Positions 1-8,201 of a stretch of DNA of 64,000 bases are shown piece by piece. The notes under the pieces are model-generated. The model was given only the letters and a program-made list of their open reading frames with translations, made no database searches and had not been told where the DNA came from. Each line of letters begins with the position of its first letter. Positions within the stretch are counted from its first letter, which is position 1. This DNA is from CBDDKS01 sp965230335 (lineage in GTDB: Bacteria; Pseudomonadota; Gammaproteobacteria; Enterobacterales; Kangiellaceae): positions 558,001 through 622,000 of the forward strand of contig CBDDKS010000006.1 in the NCBI GenBank assembly GCA_965230335.1, in the 5' to 3' direction. The position numbers were made by a program, and so were the translations under genes.

Positions 1-1195
1 TCGCACTTTCTCTAAAATCTGCACGATCAATCCACAACTCTTTCGTCCAGAATAATGTCCGATGCCCCATATCTGTATTTTGTGGATGCTTGGGTGCAGT
101 TAATTCTTCAACTTTATCTTCAGGATAATTGGTAAGAATCACTTTAACGGGATCCAGTACAGCCATGGCACGCTCTGCATGTTTATCCAAATCATCCCGC
201 ACACAAGATTCCAGCAAACTATAATCCGTCGTATGATCTTTTTTTGTGACTCCAATTAATTGACATAACGATTGTATCGAAGCAGGAGTAAAACCTCTGC
301 GCCTCATGCCTGAAATAGTTGGCATACGTGGGTCATCCCATCCATTGACATAATCGCCTTCAACCAATGCATTTAATTTTCGTTTACTGGTAATGGTATA
401 CGCCAGATTTAAACGCGAAAATTCAATTTGTTGAGGATGACAATCAATCGTAATTTGTTCTAAAAACCAATCGTATAATGGCCGATGATCTTCAAATTCT
501 AATGTACATGTAGAATGTGTAATCTTTTCCAAAGCATCCGAAATACAATGTGTGTAATCATACATTGGATAAATACACCATTCATCACCCGTTTGATGAT
601 GATGTTGACGTTTGATTCGATAGATCACAGGATCACGCATATTCATATTGGGAGAAGCCATATCTATTTTTGCCCGCAAGCATAAAGAGCCATCTTCAAA
701 TTCTCCTGCACGCATACGTTGAAATAAATCCAGATTTTCCTGTTGAGATCGATGACGATAAGGGCTTTCTTTTCCTGGTTGCGTTAATGTACCACGATAT
801 TCCTTCATCTCTTCTGCCGTCAGTGTTTCAACATAAGCCAAATCTTTTTCTATTAACTCAACAGCAAACCGGTATAAATCTTCAAAATAATCTGAAGCAT
901 GGCGTAGTTTGCCTTCCCACTGAAAACCAAGCCATTGAACATCCTCAACTATCGAATCGGCATAAAGCTGCTCTTCTTTGGCAGGATTCGTATCATCAAA
1001 ACGCAGATTACAAGTACCCTGGTATTCCTTGGCAAGGCCAAAAGCCAGGCATATGGCTTTAGCATGACCTATATGTAAGAAGCCGTTGGGTTCAGGAGGA
1101 AAACGAGTTTTTACAAAGGAATGCTTACCACTAGCCAAATCTGCATCAATAATCTGTTGTATAAAATGTTTCGCACGTACTGTGTTTTCTGTCAT
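1..1195 (-). CDS. glnS: Glutamine--tRNA ligase, 3' part cut by the window edge
   Basis: This is a class I aminoacyl-tRNA synthetase that charges tRNA-Gln in the cytoplasm. About 398 N-terminal residues are visible, starting with ATG at 1195 behind an AGGT ribosome-binding site; the C-terminal anticodon-binding part lies beyond the left edge. The HIGH signature is at residues 41-44, within PPEPNGFLHIGH, and the KMSKS-type loop appears as TSKRKL near residue 270. The segment RFDDTNPAKE and the segment MRDPVIYRI are typical of GlnRS and separate it from bacterial GluRS. The frame is open throughout. I see no regulatory leader. The identification is secure; only the 3' extent is unknown. Confidence 0.96.
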   Translation of the reverse strand, partial: MTENTVRAKHFIQQIIDADLASGKHSFVKTRFPPEPNGFLHIGHAKAICLAFGLAKEYQGTCNLRFDDTNPAKEEQLYADSIVEDVQWLGFQWEGKLRHASDYFEDLYRFAVELIEKDLAYVETLTAEEMKEYRGTLTQPGKESPYRHRSQQENLDLFQRMRAGEFEDGSLCLRAKIDMASPNMNMRDPVIYRIKRQHHHQTGDEWCIYPMYDYTHCISDALEKITHSTCTLEFEDHRPLYDWFLEQITIDCHPQQIEFSRLNLAYTITSKRKLNALVEGDYVNGWDDPRMPTISGMRRRGFTPASIQSLCQLIGVTKKDHTTDYSLLESCVRDDLDKHAERAMAVLDPVKVILTNYPEDKVEELTAPKHPQNTDMGHRTLFWTKELWIDRADFRESA

Positions 1196-1453
1196 AAATT
1201 ACCTAAATGTTTTTGACTTAATATGTCACACTCTTAGAAAATACTTTACTCATCAGAGCAGTTGGCCTTCCTTTATATGACCCTGAAAGAAATGTGAATC
1301 AAAATAGTATGATAGACGTCTATTTTCACATAATCCTTTATTATTTGCCTCCTTTTTATGCATTTACTGCTTCCTTCAATTTCTTAGAATCTCTGGAAGT
1401 GATACAAATTTTAGGCTATTTATTTAATTACGCGATAAAAATTATGTATCCCT

Positions 1454-1732
1454 ATGAAGTCATCTAATTATTTAAGACGTGCAAAACGAAAAAGCACCGA
1501 ACACTCTGACGCCCATCCTGAAGACTGGCAGGATAAAGTCATTGGAAAAAACTATTTGGTTTCTCTTCTTAATATTCATCATAATGAACTGGAAAACTGG
1601 CTGGCAGCTGGTATGCCTTATCTCAGGCAAGGTGGCATTAACAGAGAGTGGGAGTTTGATTTAATTGCTGTTAAACAATGGTTAAGAGAACACTCTGTTT
1701 TACTCGATCAAAAAAGTAGAAAAACAGGATAA
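1454..1732 (+). CDS. Stand-alone winged-helix protein resembling the phage terminase small subunit Nu1 DNA-binding domain
   Basis: This 92-residue protein has a basic N-terminus (residues 1-15) and one compact domain at about residues 29-78. From memory, that domain lines up with the N-terminal DNA-binding domain of lambda Nu1: a helix-turn-helix (YLVSLLNIHHNELENWL), then GMPYLRQGG, then an acidic/aromatic strand and AVKQWL. Nu1 itself is about twice as long and has an oligomerisation domain that is missing here. No phage gene lies nearby. The ATG has no clear ribosome-binding site. It could be a domesticated terminase fragment, an excisionase-like regulator, or a small MerR-type DNA-binding protein. 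Its target is unknown. Confidence 0.6.
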   Translation: MKSSNYLRRAKRKSTEHSDAHPEDWQDKVIGKNYLVSLLNIHHNELENWLAAGMPYLRQGGINREWEFDLIAVKQWLREHSVLLDQKSRKTG

Positions 1733-1758
1733 AAGATTAAAAAATACCGATCTTTCAT

Positions 1759-1848
1759 TTTCAACAATCACTGTTTCAACAATCACTGTTTCAACAACTA
1801 CTTTCTTAACAATAAGAGTCTCGACAAAAAGACTCTCAACAACAATTT
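1759..1848. repeat. Degenerate 15-bp tandem repeat, about six units
   Basis: Two perfect copies of a 15-mer (TTTCAACAATCACTG, 1759-1773 and 1774-1788) are followed by four in-register, decaying copies up to about 1848. Read on the minus strand, the unit length keeps a frame and gives a pentapeptide series (TVIVE, TVIVE, KVVVE, TLIVK, SLFVE, KIVVE). These lie in a 60-codon ORF (1882 down to 1700) whose ATG overlaps the stop of the adjacent barrel gene as TAATG. A 7-bp inverted repeat (AGAGTCT at 1815-1821, AGACTCT at 1830-1836) lies inside. Whether the ORF is translated is unknown; the repeat itself is plain. Confidence 0.8.
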
Positions 1849-1881
1849 TCTCAAAAATACCTACGAATCCAGACGTTCTCA

Positions 1882-2523
1882 TTAAAAGCGATAGCTTATA
1901 CCGGTTGTCCAGGTATTGACCTGATGATCAACAACAGGGACTTCAGAAAAACGAGGCAAAGATAAATCATAGAAAGTGTATTCCAGACTGGCAAATAATT
2001 GATTTGTGATGTGGTAATCAACACCAAAACCAAAATAGATATCACTTTCACTGGCACTGTCACTAAACACTTCTCCCGGGAAAAAAGAATCCTGCTCACT
2101 GACACGATAGTCCCAGAAACTGATTCCTAATCGAGAATGAAAGGATACTATGGAATGGCTCGGAGAAAAGTTGATTTTCACACCAAGATTCCAGGCATCC
2201 ATATCAAGACGATGACTAATCGTGTCACCAAAAGTGTCCTGAAAAGTATCCTCATTACTACCAAAATCCTGATAGTTAAGCTCTAAAACAAAACGATCAT
2301 GAAAACGATAACCGGCTCTTAAACCATAGGTTGAATTATTTCCATGTATACGCCCAAATTTAAATGCCTGCCAAGTACTGTGACGAGCATCACCAAGTAA
2401 AACCGAAGTAGAAAGGCGATCAGATGCCCAATCAAATAAACCCGTTTGACTATAAGTCAATTGTGCATATCCCGTTATTAATAGTGCGCAAGCTGCTTTA
2501 TTGATATATCGATGAATATTCAT
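1882..2523 (-). CDS. Small outer-membrane beta-barrel protein (OmpA/OmpW-like fold)
   Basis: This 213-residue protein has a Sec signal peptide ending around residue 25 (hydrophobic ACALLITGYAQLTYS, then Q). Alternating amphipathic strands follow: YGLRAGYRF, FVLELNYQDF, WNLGVKINF, IYFGFGVDY, LFASLEYTF. The last residues are ISYRF, ending in phenylalanine as expected for recognition by the BAM complex. The length suits an eight-stranded barrel. It is monocistronic, except for the small repeat-bearing ORF that overlaps its stop codon. The exact role is not recognisable: it could be a structural barrel, a small-molecule channel or an adhesin-like protein. Confidence 0.8.
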   Translation of the reverse strand: MNIHRYINKAACALLITGYAQLTYSQTGLFDWASDRLSTSVLLGDARHSTWQAFKFGRIHGNNSTYGLRAGYRFHDRFVLELNYQDFGSNEDTFQDTFGDTISHRLDMDAWNLGVKINFSPSHSIVSFHSRLGISFWDYRVSEQDSFFPGEVFSDSASESDIYFGFGVDYHITNQLFASLEYTFYDLSLPRFSEVPVVDHQVNTWTTGISYRF

Positions 2524-2678
2524 AGTTACCTCATTAAATGACCATACAAATAGACCCTACAGTAACTACAACGAAAATCCTCACGAAAAGTTAACAACTT
2601 GATCATCCTTTCCAAATCAACGCTATCATATTGATTATTTGCAAATCAATAGATCCTATCACTTTCAAAAAGTATGGT

Positions 2679-4301
2679 TTATTCAGGCACTGCAGCTAAT
2701 AAATTAGCGGTATACTCATGTTTCGGAGCTTCCCATAAGGATTCTGTTGAATTGGTTTCAACCAGTTTCCCATGCTTCATAACCATCACCCGATCACATA
2801 AATAACGGACTACCGCCAGATCATGAGAAATAAACAACATGGTTAAATTATGTTTTGCGACCAAATCAAGTAACAGTTCTAAAATTTGTTTTTGAATGGT
2901 CACATCCAGAGCAGAAACAGGTTCATCAGCAATCACAAATTCTGGCCTTGTTGCAATCGCTCTTCCAATCGCGATGCGCTGTCTTTGTCCGCCTGAAAAC
3001 TCATGAGGATACTTTCTGACAAACCGGCGAACCAATCCAACATCATCCATCACTTCAAACACTTTTTGTTGTAAGTTAGCGCGTGTTGCCATGCCATGAT
3101 AGAGCAAAGGTTCGGCTATTGTGTCATAGACTGTCATACGAGGGTTCAATGATGCATAGGGATCCTGAAAAATCATTTGCATACGCCGGCGTAACGCTTT
3201 CATTTGACGCATAGATTTTTTCATAATGAATTCGCTATCAAATTCAATATGTCCTGATTCAGGTTCAACCAAACGTATAATACTGCGGCCTATGGTGGAT
3301 TTACCTGAACCTGATTCGCCCACCAGACCTAAAATTTCACCACGATTAATGTCAAAACTCACATCGTCAACGGCGCGAAAACGCTGTCCATTGGACCGAT
3401 CATAAAAACTGGTTACTAAATGTTCTACTTTCAAAAAGGAGGGTTTCACTTCTTGTGTCTGCGGTTCATCACTGATAACTGCTTCAGTTTCCTGGTAACT
3501 CTGCTCTTCGGGCTTCGCACCTTTCGGTATTGCAGCAAGCAGCATCTTAGTGTATTCATGTTGTGGATTATCGAATAACTGTCGGGTGTTGCCGTGTTCA
3601 ACAATTTTTCCTGACTTCATGACAATCACTTTATCGGCTAGTCCTTTTACAACAGCCAGGTCATGACTAATAAAAATAACACCAATATCTCTCTTTTTCT
3701 GTAACTGTGCAATGAGCTCCAAAATTTGTTTTTGAATGGTTACATCAAGTGCTGTTGTTGGTTCATCAGCAATTAATAATTTCGGTTCTGTAATTAATGC
3801 CATAGCTATCATGACACGTTGACGCATACCACCCGAAAATTCGTGAGGAAAACTTTTAAAACGCTCAGCCGCTCTGACAATACCCACTTCATCCAACAAT
3901 TCAATGGCTCGTTGTTTCGCCTCTTTACGTTTATATCCCTTATGATAAATGAGAGGTTCTATGAGTTGTTCGCCAATCGTTAAATAAGGATTTAAACTGG
4001 TCATGGGATCCTGAAAAATCATGGAGACTTCCTCACCACGAATGCGCCGTAAAGTAGATGTTGACATGTTCAACAAATCTTTACCTTCAAATAAGGCCGT
4101 GCCTTTTTCGATACGCCCAGGTGGTTGTGGAATCAAACCCAGCAAACTATAGCAGCAAACAGATTTACCACTGCCAGACTCTCCGACAATACCCAGAATT
4201 TCACCACGGTTCACTTCAAAACTGATGTTATCTACCGCTGTAACCACACCGTTACGTGTATAAAACCGGGTAGTTAATTCATTAACTTTTAATAATGACA
4301 T
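2679..4301 (-). CDS. Oligopeptide ABC transporter ATP-binding protein, OppD-OppF fusion (YejF/GsiA type)
   Basis: This cytoplasmic ATPase energises peptide import. The 540 residues hold two complete nucleotide-binding domains. Domain 1 has Walker A ESGSGKS (41-47), signature FSGGMRQR (155-162) and Walker B LLIADEPT (175-182). Domain 2 has Walker A ESGSGKST (329-336), signature FSGGQRQR (435-442) and a Walker B near 455-461. A linker of about 35 residues (255-290) joins them. Both carry the SLNP motif of the Dpp/Opp family. It is the last gene of the operon, 3 bp after the permease. The fusion replaces the separate OppD and OppF of E. coli; YejF and GsiA are known examples of this layout. Substrate specificity cannot be read from it. 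Confidence 0.92.
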   Translation of the reverse strand: MSLLKVNELTTRFYTRNGVVTAVDNISFEVNRGEILGIVGESGSGKSVCCYSLLGLIPQPPGRIEKGTALFEGKDLLNMSTSTLRRIRGEEVSMIFQDPMTSLNPYLTIGEQLIEPLIYHKGYKRKEAKQRAIELLDEVGIVRAAERFKSFPHEFSGGMRQRVMIAMALITEPKLLIADEPTTALDVTIQKQILELIAQLQKKRDIGVIFISHDLAVVKGLADKVIVMKSGKIVEHGNTRQLFDNPQHEYTKMLLAAIPKGAKPEEQSYQETEAVISDEPQTQEVKPSFLKVEHLVTSFYDRSNGQRFRAVDDVSFDINRGEILGLVGESGSGKSTIGRSIIRLVEPESGHIEFDSEFIMKKSMRQMKALRRRMQMIFQDPYASLNPRMTVYDTIAEPLLYHGMATRANLQQKVFEVMDDVGLVRRFVRKYPHEFSGGQRQRIAIGRAIATRPEFVIADEPVSALDVTIQKQILELLLDLVAKHNLTMLFISHDLAVVRYLCDRVMVMKHGKLVETNSTESLWEAPKHEYTANLLAAVPE

Positions 4302-4304
4302 AAT

Positions 4305-5198
4305 TTAATCCTTCGATGCTTTTGGATCCAGCGCATCCCGCAAACCGTCACCAAGAAAGTTGAGTGCAAATAATGTAATCGATAAAGCAAGCCCCGGAAA
4401 AACAAGTAACCAGGGATATTCTTCCATAGTTTCTGCACCATATGAAATGAGTAATCCCCAAGAAGATTGAGGTGACTGAATGCCTAAACCCAAAAAGCTC
4501 AGAAAAGCTTCCAGTAACATCACCTGAGGAATTGTGAGAGTCACATAAACAATCACTGGACCTAACGTATTCGGAATGACATGACGACGTAAAATGGTCC
4601 AGGTAGGTAATCCCATGGAAATGGCTGCTTCAATATATTCCTGTTTTCTGATGCCCTGTACCTGACCACGGACAATACGTGCCATAGTAAGCCATTCAAC
4701 GGCACCGATGGCTAAAAACATCAATAACATACTTTGCCCAAAAACAACCATCAACAAAATAATAAATATGATAAAAGGCAAAGCATACATGATATCGACA
4801 ATACGCATCATAAAGGCATCTACTCTACCACCAACATAGCCGGCAACAGTCCCCCAGATGACGCCAATACACAAAGCCACAGCTGTCGCTATAAAACCCA
4901 CCATCAGTGAGACTCTGCCACCATACATAATCCGAGTTAATAAATCCCGACCAAAGGTATCTGTTCCCAGCCAGTGATCCCAGGATGGCCCTACTGCACC
5001 AAGATCCAGGTTTTGTTCTTCATAACCATAAGGTGCAATCCAGGGTGTTAATAACGAAATGACAATGAGAGTTAAAACCACAAACAAGCCAAATAAGGCC
5101 ATTTTGTTTTTTCTTAAACGAACCCAGGCATCAGCCCATAAAGACGTACCCTTCTCACTATGTTCAATGTCAGAAATTGTTGGCGAAATACTACTCAT
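4305..5198 (-). CDS. Oligopeptide ABC transporter permease, OppC-like
   Basis: This inner-membrane permease has about six transmembrane segments, 297 residues from the ATG at 5198. I prefer this start over the upstream in-frame ATG at 5243 because it forms a 4-bp ATGA overlap with the stop of the preceding permease, the same coupling seen at the previous junction. The N-terminus carries the OppC signature (SLWADAWVRLRKNKMALFG), and the periplasmic stretch HWLGTDTFGRDLLTRIMYGG is typical of the family. The cytoplasmic EAA loop (EAAISMGLPTWTILRRHVIP) contacts the ATPase. It pairs with the OppB-like protein to form the channel. Confidence 0.92.
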   Translation of the reverse strand: MSSISPTISDIEHSEKGTSLWADAWVRLRKNKMALFGLFVVLTLIVISLLTPWIAPYGYEEQNLDLGAVGPSWDHWLGTDTFGRDLLTRIMYGGRVSLMVGFIATAVALCIGVIWGTVAGYVGGRVDAFMMRIVDIMYALPFIIFIILLMVVFGQSMLLMFLAIGAVEWLTMARIVRGQVQGIRKQEYIEAAISMGLPTWTILRRHVIPNTLGPVIVYVTLTIPQVMLLEAFLSFLGLGIQSPQSSWGLLISYGAETMEEYPWLLVFPGLALSITLFALNFLGDGLRDALDPKASKD

Positions 5199-6133
5199 GA
5201 TGATGTACCTCTCAGTTGATGGCGCAGCCGAGGATTCATCCAATTGGCCAATAAATCAGACAATAAATTAAACAAAACGATTAGTGTGGCAAGAAAGATC
5301 GTTGTACCTAAAATCATGGTGTAATCTCTATTGAAAGCAGCCTGTACATAAAAGCGACCTAAACCCGGAATTTGAAAAATGGTTTCTATGACGAAAGAAC
5401 CTGCCAATAATCCAGCAAATGCAGGTCCCAGGAAGGCAACAACAGGAATCAAACCACCTCGAATAGCATGTTTTAAAACAACCACTCTTTCAGGTAAGCC
5501 TTTTGCACGTGCCGTGCGAATGTAATCCTGGGAAAGTACCTCTAACATGCCGCCTCTGGATAATCGTGCAACATAAGCTGCATAGGCCGCCCCTAACGTA
5601 AACGAAGGCAATATTTTATCACCCGGCATGGCTCCCCAACCCGAAACCGGCAGCCAATCCAGCCATATACCAAATACCAAAACCAAGACAGGCCCCAGTA
5701 AAAAGGTTGGCAAACAAATACCCACCATAGCGAACGACATAGGAATATAATCTTGAGGTGTGTTGGGTTTTAAGGCAGCAAACACACCGGATAACGTCCC
5801 TATGGCTAAAGCAACCAATAAGGCATAAAGACCCAACTCAGCGGTTGCAGGTAAACCACTGGCAATTAAATCCTGAACCGTCCAACCTGGATATTTAAAA
5901 GAAGGTCCCATATCCCCTTTTAACAGGTCTTTTAAATACATACCAAACTGTACAATTTGTGGTTGATCCAAATTGTATTTGGCTTCAAGAGCACGTTTAA
6001 CAGCTGGAATAACAGGTTTCTCTGCATCAAATGGACCGCCTGGTGCCAAACGAATTAAAAAGAATGTTACGGTTGTCACAACCAATAAAACAGGAATAGC
6101 CTGTAATATACGCATTAAAATAAAACGACTCAT
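5195..6133 (-). CDS. Oligopeptide ABC transporter permease, OppB-like
   Basis: This 312-residue inner-membrane permease starts at ATG 6133 with a 4-bp ATGA overlap to the substrate-binding gene. The N-terminal transmembrane helix runs directly into the OppB/DppB signature (TFFLIRLAPGGPFDAEKP). The EAA loop is present as YIRTARAKGLPERVVVLKHA. About six membrane helices are visible. The order A-B-C-DF with translational coupling indicates one transcript, probably from a promoter upstream of 7770. The family imports di-, tri- or oligopeptides, including cell-wall peptides in some members; the exact cargo is not evident. Confidence 0.93.
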   Translation of the reverse strand: MSRFILMRILQAIPVLLVVTTVTFFLIRLAPGGPFDAEKPVIPAVKRALEAKYNLDQPQIVQFGMYLKDLLKGDMGPSFKYPGWTVQDLIASGLPATAELGLYALLVALAIGTLSGVFAALKPNTPQDYIPMSFAMVGICLPTFLLGPVLVLVFGIWLDWLPVSGWGAMPGDKILPSFTLGAAYAAYVARLSRGGMLEVLSQDYIRTARAKGLPERVVVLKHAIRGGLIPVVAFLGPAFAGLLAGSFVIETIFQIPGLGRFYVQAAFNRDYTMILGTTIFLATLIVLFNLLSDLLANWMNPRLRHQLRGTSS

Positions 6134-7770
6134 AATTTTGTAGCCTCACTACCTGAATCATCTAAATACACTTGCCTAAAATCCATGTAATTCATCACAT
6201 TAGGTGGTGTATTTTTGACGCTGTCGGCTTGTAACTTTCTGCTGGAATAGGTGTAAATAGGAATAATCGGCATGGCATCCATTAAAATCGTTTCTGCTTC
6301 CTTTAATTTTTTGAAACGCTCTTCATTTGTCAAAGTAGCTGGCGCTTCTTTTAACACAAGTTCGTCATACCTTACATTACTCCATCCCGTTTGATTATTA
6401 CCGCCATTGGTTATCCACATATCCAAAAATGTATTGGGATCAACATAATCTCCAATCCAGGCTGCTCTGGAAATATCATAATTTCCTGTTTGCTGATCAT
6501 CCAAATACACTTTCCAATCTTTATTTTGTAAGCGAATCTGTATATTTAAATTTTTTCTTAGCATTTGCTGAACAGCAACCGCAATTTTTCTGTGCATTTC
6601 CTGTGTATTGTATTGCAATGTGGTGACGGGAAAACCTTCTCCATTCGGGTAACCCGCTTCAGCCAATAATTGTCTGGCTTTTTCTGGGTTATATTCCCGT
6701 CCCTTAGGTAACTTATAGGTTAATACATTTGGTGGGGTAAATGCAGAAGCAGGTTTATTAAGTTTTTTTAATACACTACGGGTTAAAGTATCAACGTCTA
6801 TGCTCATTGCCAGCGCTTTACGAACCCTGACATCAGCCAAATGTTTTTTCTTTAAATTAATACGATAATAGTAAGTGCCCAAATAATTATGAATCTTGAT
6901 TTGTTCAGGGTTTTGTTTTTGATAAACAGGCACCTTATCAATAGGGACCGTCGTTGTCATATGTAACTGACCCGCTCGAAACATGCGCTCTTCTGTCGTT
7001 TCCTTATCAATAGGATAATATTTGATAGCATTTAATCTGACATCTTTGGCTCCCCAATACTTTTCATTTTTTGTCACTAAAATATGCTTGTTTAAACGCC
7101 ATTCTTTCAATACAAATGGGCCATTACCAATAAAATTGCCAGGTCGGGTCCATTGCGTGTAAGACTCATCAAAACTACCAAACTTTTCAATGGTTGCTTT
7201 ATGTACTGGGAATAAAGCATAGTGATCGAGTAACTGCAGGAAATAAGGTGTTGGGTTTTGCAATTCAACTCTCAGGGTTTCGTCATCCAAGGCTTTAATA
7301 CCTACCTGGTTAAAGTCCGTAATCTGTTGTTTAAAGTAAGCTTCTGCATTCTTGATGGGATAAAACATAAACACATATTGATTACCCAACTTAGGTTGTA
7401 ATGCCCGTTTCCATGACCACTCAAAATCATAAGCCGTAACAGGATCACCATTTGACCAGGTTGCACCTTTTCTCATTTTAAAAGTATAAACCCGACCACC
7501 TTCAGAGAGCTCATGAGATTCAGCTGCACCATACTTAATACTTAAGTCATTAGGATCTTTATAAACCAAGCCCTCTAACAGTGCCTGTATAATATGATGT
7601 TCCGGTACACCAGTAACAACATGGGGATCCAGATCCTGAGGTTCAGTGCCATTACCCATATGCAAAATACCTTCTTTATTACCTGACTCCACATTATTGT
7701 GGTGTGAGCCACAAGAAGACAATAAAACAATGCCACTCATCATTAAAGTAACAAAAAACACGTGTTTCAT
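6130..7770 (-). CDS. Oligopeptide-binding lipoprotein of the ABC importer, OppA-like (SBP family 5)
   Basis: This 546-residue extracytoplasmic solute-binding protein begins with a type II signal peptide with lipobox LSSC, giving a lipid-modified Cys20 followed by Gly. The mature part carries family 5 hallmarks: the opening LHMGNGTEPQDLDPH, the strand VYTFKMRKGATWSNGDPVTAYDFEW split over residues of about 90-115, and the later ALAMSIDVDTL. The C-terminal ANPLIPIYTYS-like segment is also present (MPIIPIYTY). OppA is a soluble periplasmic protein in E. coli but a lipoprotein in many other bacteria. It is the first gene of the opp operon and is normally the most highly expressed one. Confidence 0.93.
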   Translation of the reverse strand: MKHVFFVTLMMSGIVLLSSCGSHHNNVESGNKEGILHMGNGTEPQDLDPHVVTGVPEHHIIQALLEGLVYKDPNDLSIKYGAAESHELSEGGRVYTFKMRKGATWSNGDPVTAYDFEWSWKRALQPKLGNQYVFMFYPIKNAEAYFKQQITDFNQVGIKALDDETLRVELQNPTPYFLQLLDHYALFPVHKATIEKFGSFDESYTQWTRPGNFIGNGPFVLKEWRLNKHILVTKNEKYWGAKDVRLNAIKYYPIDKETTEERMFRAGQLHMTTTVPIDKVPVYQKQNPEQIKIHNYLGTYYYRINLKKKHLADVRVRKALAMSIDVDTLTRSVLKKLNKPASAFTPPNVLTYKLPKGREYNPEKARQLLAEAGYPNGEGFPVTTLQYNTQEMHRKIAVAVQQMLRKNLNIQIRLQNKDWKVYLDDQQTGNYDISRAAWIGDYVDPNTFLDMWITNGGNNQTGWSNVRYDELVLKEAPATLTNEERFKKLKEAETILMDAMPIIPIYTYSSRKLQADSVKNTPPNVMNYMDFRQVYLDDSGSEATKL

Positions 7771-8060
7771 AGATTATCTTACAGTTAGTTATTATGATAT
7801 GAACCCTGCAGCATAAAGTTTCCTACTTCAAAAGTCTACTCTTACCTTAGTAAAACATACCCTATATAAATTAATAACTTATTAAAAACAATAACTTACC
7901 TTGTTTATTGATATAACAAAGAAATAAAACTTCTCATCAAAAAAACTCAAAAAAAGATACTTTCACATCATAAATACAAATTTGTATATATTATTTCTAA
8001 ATTTGCCTTTATAATCCGCGCTGTATTTTATGAGAAATAAATATGTCACATTTATTTCAA
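7771..8060. other. Divergent intergenic region between opp operon and porin, with a 14-bp palindrome
   Basis: This AT-rich spacer has no credible gene. It should contain the opp promoter on the minus strand and upstream elements of the porin on the plus strand. The only ordered element I see here is a perfect 14-bp palindrome, ATACAAATTTGTAT, at 7974-7987, which could be an operator. I cannot fix a minus-strand -35/-10 pair with confidence. Confidence 0.5.
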
Positions 8061-8092
8061 ATGTCATATTTCTGTCATAAAGCCAATATAAA
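8061..8092 (+). promoter_or_regulatory. Pho box (PhoB site) and -10 for the porin gene
   Basis: Positions 8061-8078 read ATGTCATATTTCTGTCAT, matching the 18-bp E. coli Pho-box consensus (two CTGTCAT-type half-sites 11 bp apart) at 16 positions. A -10-like TATAAA lies at 8087-8092, the usual short distance downstream for a PhoB-activated promoter where the box replaces the -35. Transcription would start about 100 bp before the porin ATG. Activation by PhoB in low phosphate is an inference from the match and from the gene behind it. Confidence 0.7.
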
Positions 8093-8201
8093 CTTCTGCT
8101 CACTAATGCATCATAAATTTTTTAGATAGTTTAGTGATTTTATATTTTCAGTTTTGCAACCTACAATCTTTTAACCGATAAGTTCTAGAGGGCTTTAAAC
8201 A

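Noticed and set aside
1815..1836. Hairpin AGAGTCT/AGACTCT as a terminator of the barrel gene
   Set aside because: No T-run follows on the minus strand and the arms are part of the 15-bp repeat series, so I do not call it a terminator.
8041..8060. A second full Pho box upstream of the main one
   Set aside because: A TGTCACA half-site is present, but its spacing to the next half-site is not a multiple of 11 bp.
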